A stretch of 64,000 bases of DNA from Cricetomys ansorgei. Taxonomy: Eukaryota; Chordata; Mammalia; Rodentia; Nesomyidae. The notes below the pieces were generated by a model. It did not search any database, was not told where the DNA came from, and saw nothing but the letters and a program-made list of their open reading frames with translations. The stretch spans positions 434,001-498,000 of the forward strand of contig JAMJFZ010000856.1 of NCBI GenBank assembly GCA_026225945.1. Direction: 5' to 3'. Below are positions 10,446-21,154 of the stretch, piece after piece (the first letter of the stretch is position 1; the number at the start of each line of letters is the position of its first letter). Made by a program: the position numbers and the translations under genes.

Positions 10446-10691
10446 TGTAGTTGAACGCTGCTGCTGGGTCGGCTCACCAAGAAGACACAGAGGCATTCTC
10501 ATACGTGCAAACTCTGACAGACCTCAGTAGAGAACCACCATCATGGCCAGTGCTATATTCACAGAAATTCAACACCTGCAAACAATAAAAACAAAAAAAA
10601 AAACACCAAGACCTAGGCTAGCCTCTCACTCAACATTTTATAAACATTTATAAAACATTTTATACATAATTAAAAATAAATTTCCACAACA
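10446..10691 (-). repeat. 5' LTR of the class II element, internally deleted
   Basis: Minus-strand start TGTTGTGGAA and end TTCAACTACA. It is about 90 bases shorter than its partner because the segment carrying the AATAAA signal and flanks is missing (between 'cagaaattcaacacctgc' and its neighbours). The two LTRs have diverged substantially, so the insertion is old. Confidence 0.7.
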
Positions 10692-10697
10692 CATATT

Positions 10698-11094
10698 GAA
10701 CTCCGGATAGTTGGTCTTGGCGGCAGGCACATTTACCCACTGAAACACCTCACTCACCTGCTTGGTTTTGTGTGTTTGTAAGAACTTAACTAGCCTGCGT
10801 GAATGGGCTCTTAATAGTTCATTATCACATCCCTGGTCACAGAGGACTTCATTTTTGTAGAAAATGTTTAGTTCTTAGAAAACTAAGAACTTTTAGTTTT
10901 AGTAGGTTCTAGCCCAGTCTTTTTATGCCTATCTCTAGTGTGACAGTTTCTACATCATATCCTTTTATGAATTGGGCAGTTCACTAATAATGCCGAATTG
11001 CCTATACAGCGGTGTCGCTGGTGCCGTCTGCTAACGTTTAGGCTCAGGAAAGGACCCCTCCTCCCCTTAAAGTCTTAATCCTTCTATGTGGTAT
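10698..11094. other. unique sequence, nothing recognised
   Basis: About 400 AT-rich bases. An A/T inverted segment around 10865-10905 (gttcttagaaaactaagaac) can form a short hairpin. Confidence 0.45.
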
Positions 11095-11210
11095 CTTTTT
11101 TGAGATAGGCTCAAACAATGTGGCACGAGTGGCCTGGAATTTGCTTTGTGGACCGGGCCAGCCTCGTTCCCAGAGATCCACTTATCTCCCCAGTCTGTAA
11201 TTAAAGTCAT
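11095..11210 (-). repeat. B1-family SINE, antisense, degraded
   Basis: 'ttttttgagataggctcaaa', 'tggaccgggccagcctcgtt' and 'taattaaagtcatgtgccag' keep the order of an antisense B1. Confidence 0.65.
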
Positions 11211-11658
11211 GTGCCAGGACATGCAACTTCATATGGTCTTCTCTTTGAGGATCAGTGGAATGATTTCCCTCTAGCCTCCCAGGGAATGGCTGAGCTGTCT
11301 CCAGTCCTCCTGCACTGTGTGATGAATACCTGTCCTTGTTAGGGTACCTTGTTGGGCGTGGTGCCCAGGCTGTGCTCGCCTCCAGTGCTTCTTTCCCAGC
11401 CTTTTTTCTCACTTCCCTCTGTACTGTTTTTTAACCCTGGCCATTCTTTTTCTTGTATTATCATCATCATCATCATCATCCCGTGATATCTCAAAGAGTT
11501 GCTTTTTATAATCCACTAGATGCTAAAGAAGCAACAGTGCCAGCTGTAAAAGCCAGTAGTAAAACACTGCCATCTCGTGTCTTTGCTACTATGGTGTGGA
11601 TGATGAACCGGAAGGCTAAACTGTCACTCCTTCACAAAATTTTGAAGACGGACCTCAT
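11211..11658. other. unique sequence with a short (ATC)n run
   Basis: A TCATCA run lies at 11459-11480, giving a His-rich frame. No other feature is recognised in the 450 bases upstream of the B1 that precedes the AK4-like exon. Confidence 0.45.
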
Positions 11659-11659
11659 A

Positions 11660-11765
11660 TAGCCCGGGTTCACCTTGCTGGTAGCTGAGGGTGACATTGA
11701 ACTTCTGACATTCCTGCCTCTGCCTCCTGAGTTCTGGTGTTATAGGCTTGTGCCACTACACGCAT
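11660..11765 (-). repeat. B1-family SINE, antisense, 5' part
   Basis: 'ctgacattcctgcctctgcc', 'tcctgagttctggtgttata' and 'ggcttgtgccactacacgca' match the antisense first half of B1. Confidence 0.75.
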
Positions 11766-11804
11766 CTTGGAAGCCTCTTGAGTGTTTCTTTTTCTCTTTA
11801 ACAG

Positions 11805-11924
11805 AAGTTGGTGATATGGCAAAGCAGTACCTGGGAAAAGGTCTTTTGGTACCAGATCATGTGATCACACGCCTAATGATGATAGAACTGGAGACTCGGA
11901 ACACCCCGCACTGGCAACTGGATG
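11805..11924 (+). pseudogene. fossil exon resembling adenylate kinase 4 (AK4), splice donor broken
   Basis: AK4 is a mitochondrial-matrix adenylate kinase family member. The 120 bases translate, from the second codon base, to E-VGDMAKQYLGKGLLVPDHV, then ITRLMM-ELETR and HW-LD, which I recognise as the AK4 segment covering part of the nucleotide-binding lid side. A pyrimidine-rich tract and ACAG (11788-11804) form a good acceptor. The expected donor after CTGGATG reads ATGAGT instead of GTGAGT, so position +1 appears mutated from G to A. The usual HWLLDG is changed to HWQLDD, and no neighbouring AK4 exon is visible within 64 kb. I infer a duplicated, decayed single exon. It could instead be a diverged exon of the true Ak4 gene if the adjoining exons lie outside the window. 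Confidence 0.65.
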
Positions 11925-12248
11925 ATGAGTGGGTGACGGGCAGGCTGGACTTGGCATCCTTGATTGCTCTCATAACTTTTTACTTTATTAGCTTTTGACA
12001 ACATGGAAACCTGGTGTGATGAAGCCTCTTAATTGTTTTGCTTGTTGAACATTACTGTGAAAGCTTTGACTTGAAGCCACAGAGTGGCTGCTATTGCCTT
12101 GTTCATTTTCGTGATGAAACCACATCGGGTGTACTATTTTAAATTAGAGGCTTTTTCATTCACTGGAGTCGTGCAAATCCCAACTATTAGTTTCTTGGTT
12201 TTCACTTGACAGATTAATAGCGTGTCTAAAAATCCTATATTGATGTGT
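11925..12248. other. unique sequence downstream of the AK4-like exon
   Basis: The frame of the fossil exon stays open to a TGA at 11996-11998 but loses all resemblance to AK4. Nothing else is recognised. Confidence 0.5.
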
Positions 12249-12249
12249 G

Positions 12250-12301
<52 letters not shown>
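12249..12301. repeat. (TA)25 microsatellite
   Basis: About 50 bases of uninterrupted TA. Confidence 0.97.
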
Positions 12302-12304
<3 letters not shown>

Positions 12305-12329
12305 GATTATAAAAATGGAGCCTTAGCTG

Positions 12330-12425
12330 AATATGGGGACATGCCGCTTGGCTCTGCATTTGGGAGGCCAAGGCAGGGAATTACAATTTGTAAGCCAGCC
12401 TGGGCTGTATAGTGAGTTCCAGGCC
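12330..12425 (+). repeat. B1-like SINE fragment, old
   Basis: 'ctctgcatttgggaggccaa', 'ggcagggaattacaatttgt' and 'aagccagcctgggctgtata' retain proto-B1 order. Confidence 0.65.
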
Positions 12426-13142
12426 ACTTGGTCACAGGCCTTTGAGGTGCAGTGTAGTACTGTGATTACTTATGATCCAGCCATTCCGTTCTGAATTTCA
12501 GTCCTGGATGTGTCTTCAAAGATGTTTGTTTGAACTCCTTTTGACAAATAGTTTAAGACATTCCTTTCTCTCCCCCTGCCCCTTTCTCCCTTCTTCCCTC
12601 CCTCCTTCCCTTTCTTGCTTTCCTTCCTTTCTTCCTTCCTTCCTCTCCCCCCACCCCATCCATAGGCCCTCAGGGCCTAGCTTCCCTCCCACAGCAGGTG
12701 GCTAGGCTGTTTAGCTTAGCCCCTGGTAGCTCCCAAGAAGGTAGCTCCCAGGGCAGTGTGTGGGGTTGACATGTCCTGGCGGGTCCCAGATTAAGGGATT
12801 GCAAAGAATTCTGGAAGAGTGTTGTCAGTGGAACATCTCTTGTGTTTAATGCAAAGGTTGTGACATTTATGGGGTACAGGCAGGGGAGGGTCATTTTGGT
12901 ACCCAGGGATAGAGGTCATTAGGTTAAGACAGTGTTACTGGGATAGGCATATTCCCAGTGACAGGGACTTAGGTAAGCAATTCTGCCAATTGCAGCCTAT
13001 CTTTTGAGAGTGGACAGAGTTTTACTGTGGCTTGTGGTCTGTCAGTCCAGAGGGGAGGGGCCAGGGATCCTGCCAGCTCCTCATGCCAGGGCTTGTGGTC
13101 TAAGTGCCCTCTAGACTGAAGGGCTTTCCATGAGGGCACTAC
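12426..13142. other. unique sequence with a pyrimidine-rich tract
   Basis: 12551-12655 is a TTCC/CCCT polypyrimidine tract. The rest is unique; a 74-codon minus ORF at 12670-12894 has no recognisable features. Confidence 0.5.
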
Positions 13143-13159
13143 ACTGTCTGTCTGACTGA

Positions 13160-13211
<52 letters not shown>
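13143..13211. repeat. (TCTG)n-(TCTA)n tetranucleotide repeat
   Basis: Short TCTG/TGAC units pass into about twelve TCTA units (13161-13211), ending at an antisense B1. Confidence 0.95.
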
Positions 13212-13214
13212 TTT

Positions 13215-13375
13215 GGTTTTTCCAGACAGGGCTTCTCTGTTTACCTCTGGCTGTCCTGGAACTCACTCTGTAGACTAGGCTGGCTTCAAACTCAACAGAA
13301 ATCTGCCTGCTTCTGCCTCCTGAGTGGGGATTAATACTGCTGGGATTAAAGGTGTGCACCACCACTGCCCAGCTA
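13215..13375 (-). repeat. B1-family SINE, antisense
   Basis: Complete antisense B1 with a duplicated 'attaa...ctgctgggatta' segment; ends 'gcaccaccactgcccagcta'. Confidence 0.9.
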
Positions 13376-13437
13376 AGACATTCCTTTTTTAAAGATGCTC
13401 ATATCTCAGGAAAAGAATAAGCTGTGTAAAGAAATGC

Positions 13438-13462
13438 AAAAACAAACAAACAAACAAAACCT
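13438..13462. repeat. (AAAC)n short simple repeat
   Basis: About five AAAC units. Confidence 0.85.
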
Positions 13463-13564
13463 ACAAACACTGTAAGAGAAAGCACATTTTATGGTTCTCT
13501 AAGGACACAGAGAGGAAATTGTACTGATGAAAGGGCTGGGTTAATTATTTTGGAAAAGGTAGTG

Positions 13565-13772
13565 GGCCTCTGATGAGATAGCTCAGTGGTTAAGATCATT
13601 TGCTGCTCTCGCAGAGGACCTGGGTTTGGTTCCCAGACACATGACAGCTCGCTTGAATCTGTAACTCCAATCCTAGAGGATCCAGTGCCTTCTGGCCTCC
13701 CCAGCCACCAGGCATGTACATGGCATACATGCAAACATGCAAAGCAAACATTCACATACATAAAATACAAGT
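13565..13772 (+). repeat. B2/B3-family SINE
   Basis: 'gatgagatagctcagtggtt', 'cgcagaggacctgggtttgg' and 'accaggcatgtacatggcat' followed by an A-rich tail. Confidence 0.8.
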
Positions 13773-13774
13773 GA

Positions 13775-14472
13775 GAAGATGGATGTCCCCTAGGTGGAAA
13801 AAGTGGGTTACAGACATGGGTTTGAGGGGGAGGGTTGGGTACAGAGTAAGTGGGGCACGACTCAGCCTAGCGTTTTCTGAGCTTGCAAGAAAAAAAGCAA
13901 AGGAAGTCCTTTTCATTTTGTGTGTGTCAGTCAAATTTTATGCTACTGTGATCAAATAACCAAGAAAAGCATCTTAATGGAGGAAAATTTAAAACACTTA
14001 TATTAATTATATATGACTTTCATTATGAATTTTTGTACCTAAATATGTGTTTTGATCATGTTTACTCTTTATCTGTTGTACCACTCCAACTGATCTTCCC
14101 ATTTCCCAACTAGTCCCCTTTTTATTTTTCTGTTTTTTCTCTTTTCTTTTTTTTTTTTAATGTGTGCCCCAGTGAGTTTAATTAAGGAACCTGGGTAAGA
14201 GCTTATTTATAGGAGAATGGACAACTTATCATTGGCTGTACCACTGAAGAAAATGTCTCTCCCTTTTGGAGCAGTCCCACTAAACTTCCTCTAAGTCCTC
14301 AGGTAATGGCAGAGCCGTGTGAACCTCTCTGGGACAGAACCCTGGTGGGCCCGGTCTCAGGCGGGCCTAAGTGCAAGTAATCACACTGCCAAGAGTGCTA
14401 AGTGCAAAGGCCATGTCATGCCTAGAAAACTTCACAACACATCTTCTTCTGGCTCTTATGCATCTCACCCTG
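13775..14472. other. unique sequence, nothing recognised
   Basis: About 700 bases with a T-rich run near 14140-14160. ORFs up to 85 codons have no domain. Confidence 0.5.
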
Positions 14473-14836
14473 TTTTAGTTAGGGGTTCCGTTGCTGTGAT
14501 GAAACACCATAACGAAAAACAATTTATTGAGGAAAGGGTTTACTTGCTTATACTTGCACATCACAGTTCATCATAGAAGGAACTCAGGGTAAGAACTGGA
14601 GACAGGAGCTGATGCAGATGACATGGATTTACTTGCTTACATTTGCATGCTCAGCCTGTTTTCTTGTAGCACCCAGGACCATCACCTTGTGGGTGGCACC
14701 ACTCACTGTGGTTTAGGCCCTCTCACATCAGACTTGCCTACAGCCTGATTTTTATGGAAGCAGTTTTCTCAATCGAGGTTCCTCTCATTCAGGTGAGAAC
14801 TCTAGCTTTTGTCAAGTTGGCATGGTTACAGCCCAC
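14473..14836 (-). repeat. L1 (Lx-like) 3'-end repeat, antisense
   Basis: 'tgttttagttaggggttccg' and 'ttgctgtgatgaaacaccat' open the repeat; 'tttgtcaagttggcatggtt' closes it. It is followed by a (CA)10 run at 14833-14852. Confidence 0.75.
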
Positions 14837-14859
14837 ACACACACACACACACTGTTCTG

Positions 14860-16334
14860 TGGTGTTTTTGAGCCCTGGTGGTGTGGTTATGGGTGTGGGT
14901 GGGTTGGTAACGGAGATGTCCTGTTAGGGATGGATACCTAATAGTCACTTATTCTTAGCACTTTGAGCAGTTAACAGCTTTTAGTTTAACTGTTACCCAT
15001 GCAAATAGAAGCGTCTTTAATGAAACCTGATGGCAGCAATTATCTGTGGTCAAAAACATAAAAATTTAGAAGTCAGTTTGACAGGCACGTCATGCCCACT
15101 TAGCAAAACAGCAGCAATTCCTTCCCCACTAGGCCTTGAACAAGTTTGCAGTACCAGATGTGAATTTCTTCCTGTAGATTGGACTTCGTGTCCAGCAGGA
15201 AGCAGTTGGTGGTTACCCCTCGACAGCCGTGCCACTATTGCATCAGTCGCCTGCCTGGCGGGTCACAGGCTCCCCCAGCAGCGCTGTGATGGTGGTGCGC
15301 CACTGTACCCACACCCCAAATATTTTTTGTGTATTTGGGATGAGCTCTAGCTTTGTGATACTTGTCAATAAAACCTTTAAATAGTTTTTTTTAATCATAA
15401 AGCCTTATGCCTTGTAAAATAAAATTTGTGTACTTTTAGGGATCATATCTCTATTATTAAATTCCTTCAAAAGGTGACTAATGGGAATTGGGGCAGGACT
15501 GCTCCTCTTGAATCTTAACTCTTTCTCCTCCCTGGCTGTGTGTAACCTTGAGCAGGTCACCTAACCTTTTTGTGGATTTGATTCATTGTGGAAGATGCAT
15601 TAGGAAAGAGTGCATTGAGGATGAAATGAGCGATTGGGTACAAGATGCTTAGGAGAGTAACATTTAAGTGAGTGCCACGAGGTTTTGTTGTATTTGTCAT
15701 GGCTGGTGCACAGGGCCTGAATTTTCGGTAGGTTATTACATGAAGTGTGAAGTTCAAAAATAGCTTTAAAAATGTAGCCTCACAGAGTTGCAAAGTCAGT
15801 CAGTTATAATGGACTGTTAGGTCTCTTTTCATGCTTGCTTTTGTCTTTAACTGTTCTCTTGGAGCATAGCTAGTTCTTTTACATCACAGGTCTGTTTTTA
15901 GTGAAGTGCATCAGTCTCCCAACTGATTTAGTTTTCATCTTTCTTCCGGAAAAACCATCTGGTCATTTTCGGTTTTGGCTTTTCTTCAAAGCTCGAGAAT
16001 CTGTCCGTTCAGCACAGTGAGGGGTGTAAGGACTGCCTGGTCCCCCGTGTTCTATTTTGGACCCGTATGTACCGGGTACAAGCTCCTGCTTAGCAGAGCG
16101 TGTGCTAGCTGACTGTGCTGAAGGTGACTGAATGTGTAGAGGCCTGTCTAGAAGTAATTCTGGACACCGGATGACTCATCTGCCAACTGTGGGAGGCAGT
16201 CAGCTCAGTGGATCCAAGCCGAGGGACGCAAAGTCGGGTGGGGAGCTGGGCTGTGCTCCAGCTCGGTCATCTCTAGTCGTGCTAGAATGTTCAGCCTGCT
16301 TACCTTCACAGCACGTGGATAAGAAACACTAGTT
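14860..16334. other. long unique stretch, nothing recognised
   Basis: About 1.5 kb without a recognisable repeat, one of the repeat-poor parts of the window. ORFs of 106 codons (15030-15350, plus) and 78 codons (15557-15793, minus) have no family signature. AATAAA motifs at 15369 and near 15419 are not tied to a gene. Confidence 0.5.
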
Positions 16335-16450
16335 TTGTTTTCTTTTTGAGGTAGAGTCTCATTGTGTAGCTCAGATGACTTCAAACTCATGGTGATCCTC
16401 TTCTTTGGCCTCCCAAAAGCTGGGATTAGAAATGGGAGCCTTCATGATAG
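16335..16450 (-). repeat. B1-family SINE, antisense
   Basis: 'tttttgaggtagagtctcat', 'agatgacttcaaactcatgg' and 'cccaaaagctgggattagaa'. Confidence 0.75.
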
Positions 16451-16477
16451 GTTTTCAAAATATTTTTATTTGGTGCA

Positions 16478-17200
16478 TTAGTCATCTTTTGTTGATATAG
16501 CAATAATTAAAGCTGAGTAGTGTGTAAACAAAAAGTTTTATTTAGCTGGAAGTTGTAGGGGGACTGTATTAGTTAGAAACTTTTTTGTTTCTGTGATAAG
16601 ATACCACAACCAAAAGCATTTCATGGAAGAAAGTTAACGTTTTGCTAGGGCTCCAGAGTCCAAAATGGCAGGGGAGAGATGGCAACAGGCAGTTGGAGCA
16701 GGGAGCAAAGGGATCGATCACACCCTCAGCACCTTCAAGCAAGACAGCAAACTGGAAGTGTGGCAGGCCATATACCCCACCTCCACATACAGCACCTCCA
16801 ACTGGGGATGAAGTGTTGCAATGCCTGAGGAGTGAAGAACACAACAAGATCAGACACCATAGTGAGGGCTCCCTGACTGTAGCACACGATGGGTAGATTG
16901 CTCCCTAGTAAGAGCACACACACAAGGAGAGGTTTCGTGGTTTGATTCAGGTAGCCAGAGTATGTAGGTACCTTGCTCCTTGATCTTCTATAGTCTCATG
17001 GGAATTAGCTGGCATCCTTGAGAACCATGTTCATCCCTTCAAAGGAAGGTATCTGTCCGCTGTATGGCACCCACCCTTCCCGTTAAGCTTTACCTCTAAA
17101 ACGGTCACATGCTCTCATGTCTCACTTGTAACCAAGTCTCAACAAATGGATCTTTGAGGCATGCATTCATATCCAAATATCCAAATCATGCCATTAGTCT
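16478..17200 (-). repeat. nested L1 3'-end repeats, antisense
   Basis: An outer copy begins 'gcattagtcatcttttgttg' (16478-16560) and appears to resume near 17030 ('accaagtctcaacaaatgga'). An inner copy at about 16567-16900 begins 'ctgtattagttagaaacttt' and includes 'gcacctccaactggggatga'. The order suggests one L1 3' end inserted into an older one; exact joins are uncertain. Confidence 0.65.
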
Positions 17201-17511
17201 TTATGGGAAGTCCCTTTACATTTTGGAAAATAATTTTTAAGCTTTTAATTCAAGATAAGGGTAACTTTAAGGTTATCACTGGTGCCCCTGGCATATAGTA
17301 CATAAAATAAGTATATAAGGCTTGCAAGATTATTGTCAGGTTAAGGTGCTTGATACAAGGCTTGAGTTTGACCACTAATGGTGGAGGAACAGAACTAAAT
17401 CCCATAAGTTATCTTCGACCACAGGTATATCCTTCCCTGCTTCCCCCCGAATAAATATAAGTAACAGAAAATTCTAAAGTAGGCATACAGACCATTTGCT
17501 GGCAATCATTA
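17201..17511. other. unique sequence, nothing recognised
   Basis: About 310 AT-rich bases. Confidence 0.5.
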
Positions 17512-17635
17512 ATTAGACAGGGTCCTATGTAGCCTTGCCTGGCCTGGGGCTCTCTAGAACAGGCTGACCTCTAACTCACAGAGACCCTTCCTCCTCTGCC
17601 TCGAGTGCTAGGATTACAGGTCACACCAAACACAG
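17512..17635 (-). repeat. B1-family SINE, antisense
   Basis: 'ttagacagggtcctatgtag', 'ctagaacaggctgacctcta' and 'ctcgagtgctaggattacag'. Confidence 0.75.
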
Positions 17636-17764
17636 CATTATGTTTCTCAGGAGAACAGAAACCTTTGTATGGTAGGAAAAACACTGCTGTTGGCTGCATG
17701 TGGTGGCACATTTGGCAAGATGGTCAGTTCTTTGCCAGCCTTGAGTATTCTTTCCCCTCCCTCC

Positions 17765-17850
17765 TATGTTTTTGATACAGTCTCATGTAGCTTAGGCTGG
17801 CCTTGAACTCACAACACAACTAAGGGTGCCTGGATTCCAGTTCCAGTAAC
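17765..17850 (-). repeat. B1 fragment, antisense
   Basis: 'ttgatacagtctcatgtagc' and 'ttaggctggccttgaactca'; truncated. Confidence 0.7.
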
Positions 17851-17854
17851 CCTG

Positions 17855-18704
17855 CACCTGAAATCTGCCTGAGGTGTCGCTGGCCTGTGCAGTGTACAGA
17901 GTGCAAGGCTTCATTGAGATCACAGCCTGGGTTCCTTACACACTTGAATTTGAATTCAGAAACTTTTTCTGTTGCCATATTTTTTGCAGTCCCTCAATCG
18001 GTTGCATATGGGTCGAGACTCACATTTTAAGAAGCTGGAATTATATCAACCGGGGTATGTTTCATCATGAACCGTACAAACTCACTGGTTCTTTCTTTAT
18101 AAAGGGAATTCTATTTTTATGTCTTCATTTTTCTGCCCAGAAGTCAGGCTGTTTGAATGTACAGCCTCACTGTGGTGCTTCTTTTCCTGGAGAGTGGTCT
18201 CAGACCTGAGACACCCGAGTGTGACTGCCCACCCTTGGCCTTGTGAGGAGGTCCATGTGCAGAGACTAAACTAGGGGTCCTGGGACTGAGGGTTTTACCC
18301 TGCTTTTGCAGAGTGGTTTTTAGCAGATTAGACTGGCTCACGGAGCTTGAACTTTATCTTTTCTGTGTTTTCCTTTGTAAGGCTGACCTGAATAGTGCTG
18401 CTCCCCACTGGGCAGCAGGCGTCTCCGGGGAACCAACAATACGTTCTGTTTCATATCTTTTAGCAAATGCCAGAGCAGTCTTCTCTGTTGCCCTTGTGAA
18501 GCTGTATGATTCTGGTGGGGAAATGCATCTATTTAGAAGGTGAGAGGAGAGGCTGTTGGCAAGATAGAGAGCAGCCCCACTTTGAGAATGTATGAGCGCT
18601 CACATGTATGTGTAAGGGCTATTTTTAAATAGAGATGTAGCCGATGCTGCACTTGACCAGTGACAGTGAAGGAGGAAGGAAGAAAATAAATGTGTTAAGC
18701 AGGA
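17855..18704. other. unique sequence, nothing recognised
   Basis: About 850 repeat-poor bases. The 111-codon plus frame at 17874-18209 has no recognisable domain. Confidence 0.45.
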
Positions 18705-18900
18705 TTATGGCTGGTGAAATGGCGCCATTGGTGAGAGTGCTTGTCACTCAATGCATGGCCTTAGTGTGATCCCTGGAACCCACAACGGGCAGAGAGAGCT
18801 GCTTCTCAGAAGTTGCTCTTCTGACCTATGATGTGTGCTATAGCATATAAGAACATTGCTCACATGCACACAGTGAACACGCAGAACATACTTGAGCTCT
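18705..18900 (+). repeat. RSINE1/B2-type SINE
   Basis: 'tatggctggtgaaatggcgc', 'gtgatccctggaacccacaa' and 'gttgctcttctgacctatga' in sense order. Confidence 0.65.
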
Positions 18901-19084
18901 CTGACACAGCAGGGCTGGAAGATGTCCACCTGCCAGTCATGGTTAGATGATGTAGCATCCATGTTCAGTAGGTAAGTGCAATTGGCATTGTGAAGAGCAA
19001 TGGTCTAAGTATTACAATTCTGGAGCCCCACCACAGTACCTAATGTGAAGAATTCGAGCAGGAGGACTTGAATGAATATTGGGA

Positions 19085-19250
19085 AGCCAAGGATGATGAC
19101 GCACATTTTATATCCCAGCACTCAGGGCAGAGGCAGGCAGATAGAGCTCTTTTGAGTTTATGAACATACATAGCGAGTTCTAGGCCACCCAGGGCTACAT
19201 ACAGAGACCATACCTTTAAAAAAGAAAGGAAGGACGGAAGTAAGAAAGGA
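19085..19250 (+). repeat. B1-family SINE
   Basis: 'tatcccagcactcagggcag', 'aggcaggcagatagagctct' and 'ggccacccagggctacatac', with an AAAG-rich tail. Confidence 0.8.
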
Positions 19251-19419
19251 AGAAAAGTTTGGCTCACCAGCCTCTCCATCCCGTCCCCTGTATATTCCCC
19301 CTGTTATGGCATTTTTTCCTTTTCTGTACTTCACACATAGAACTTGATATAGATGTCTTCTTGTGTGCTTGGTTTTCCTGAGGGATCAGTACTGTTACTC
19401 AGTAGCAACTTGAGAACGA

Positions 19420-19665
19420 TGCAGATGGCATGGCGCGGTAGCAGGGACAGGAAGCTGGCTGATCACATTTCCTGTGCAGAGAAGACAGAGAGGGAAGGAC
19501 CAGAAGGCCATAAATTTCAAAGCCTGTCCCTAGTAGCATCCTCCCTTAGCAAGACTCCGTCTCTTACAGGTTTCACGACCTCCCCAAAATGCCAGTTGGG
19601 AACCAAGCGTTCAAATACATGAACCTTTGGGGGACCTTCATGCAAACCACAGTGATAGATATTGC
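19420..19665 (-). repeat. L1 (Lx-like) 3'-end repeat, antisense, partial
   Basis: 'ttcaaagcctgtccctagta', 'gaccaagcgttcaaatacat'-like sequence and 'gaacctttgggggaccttca' give the distal half of the repeat. It explains the 89-codon plus ORF at 19353-19622. Confidence 0.65.
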
Positions 19666-19804
19666 TTGGTGCCTTTGGTTGGTTTCCATGGTTATTTTTT
19701 GTAGCCAGGTAGCCATGATACTATTGCCTGGATGGACACGTCTTTTAGTTGGTGTATTAAAATTGATCGGATTATTTTTGCCAAGTCCTATATGATTTTA
19801 TTTT

Positions 19805-20018
19805 TTAAATTTTAAATTTATTTTTAAAATTTATGTGTATGTCTAAGTTTGTGTCTCTGCACGTGCCTGAGGAGGTCAGCAAAGGGCTTTGGATCTGTGG
19901 GAACTGGAGTTACTGGTGATTTCGCACCATCTAACATGGGTACTGAGAACTGAACTCTGGTCTTGTGGGGAAGGACACGAAGTGCTCCTAACTGTGGAAC
20001 CATCTCTTTGGTCCCCTC
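19805..20018 (-). repeat. B3-family SINE, antisense
   Basis: 'ttatgtgtatgtctaagttt', 'ggatctgtgggaactggagt' and 'ctgtggaaccatctctttgg'. Confidence 0.75.
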
Positions 20019-20224
20019 GATTCTACTTTTCTTTTTAACGAGGTTGGAATGTATCTTGATATTCTCAATACATGTAATTTAATTTCCATTTAAATGGTGT
20101 GCTGAGGGAAAACACAGGGCTTCACTAGGGGTGAGAGTCTAGGTTCAGTGAGACCAGCTAATAGTTTTCTAAATAGCTGTAATTTAGTGGGGACATGAAG
20201 AGACATTTTGGTGACCCCTGACTT

Positions 20225-20400
20225 GGGACTCCTGTATCCTAGGATGGTTTCCAATTTCCTATAGAGTCCAGCCTTGACTCCCAATCCTGCTTCTACCTCG
20301 TGAGTGCTGGGATTATGGGCATACTCCACTACAGCCAGTTCCTGTGATGCTGGGGAACTGTTCTACCACTTAACCACATGCTCTCCCCCCAATACTGGTC
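20225..20400 (-). repeat. B4 SINE, antisense
   Basis: B1-like part ('cctcgtgagtgctgggatta') followed by an ID-like part ('aactgttctaccacttaacc'). Confidence 0.65.
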
Positions 20401-20404
20401 AAGT

Positions 20405-21030
20405 TGCCAGAGGCTGGCCTCCTTGGCCCTGCCTTAGCCAGCCTTCCGAGTAGCTGATGCAGGTCTGTGTGCTTAACAATTCTTAAAATTCAGGTATGCT
20501 CACATTCAGATGAGGATCTCTGCATTTCTGTGTCCTACCATACACTTCCTGACACACATGGCTACTTCTTTAGGAGCCCACAAAGCAAGAACAGGATGAA
20601 ATCATGACACTAAACATTTAGCTGTTAGGAGAGCCCACATTCCTCATTTACAGAACTGGTGTCTTTAGAACTATGAGTTAAATGGACCATCAAGGAAATA
20701 TTATTCACTTTCTCTGAGGCTACTTTGCTTGCTTAGTAATAAGATCTTGTGCACAAGGCACCCATGCTAAGGAAACCTGAATGGAGTTGAACAGCTGGAC
20801 TGAGAGAGACCTGAATTATCAGTCGGTGACTTGCCAGCTTTGCTATCTTGAGCAAGCCAAGCTACTCTTTTTCCTCATTCATAAGATGGGCTACTTTTGG
20901 TATAAGTTTTATAAATATTGGTTACAAGCATGGACGTCTTAAGGGGTTTTGGGCATACATGGCTAAATCATAGGCACGCTCTTTTTATTAATATTAGTAT
21001 TATTTGTACTATGCTGTTTTTTTTTCCTCT
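20405..21030. other. unique sequence, nothing recognised
   Basis: About 630 bases with no recognisable feature. Confidence 0.5.
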
Positions 21031-21034
21031 TGGA

Positions 21035-21150
21035 GTTTTTGAGACAGTTTCATGTAGCTCAGGCTGGCTTCTGATTCCCTAATGTAGCCAAGGATGACTT
21101 TAAACTCCTGATCTTCCTGTTCCCTCTGAGCAGGACTGTGCCACCATGTC
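21035..21150 (-). repeat. B1-family SINE, antisense, degraded
   Basis: 'tttttgagacagtttcatgt', 'agctcaggctggcttctgat' and 'ctgtgccaccatgtctggtt'. Confidence 0.7.
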
Positions 21151-21154
21151 TGGT

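Larger units (their letters stand above)
8709..10691 (-). mobile_element. non-autonomous class II (ERVK-like) LTR retrotransposon, complete outline
   Basis: Two related terminal repeats, 8709-9041 and 10446-10691, bound about 1.4 kb of internal DNA, in minus orientation. A match to a lysine-tRNA primer-binding site lies 2 bases inside the 5' LTR (complement of 10425-10443). A polypurine tract abuts the 3' LTR (complement of 9042-9053). The flanking hexamers are CATTTT (8703-8708) and CATATT (10692-10697), one mismatch, as expected for a 6-bp class II target duplication. The internal region has no gag, pol or env frame; the longest minus frame (9222-9542, 106 codons from TTG) is not recognisable. 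I infer an old non-autonomous element mobilised by a relative. Confidence 0.75.
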
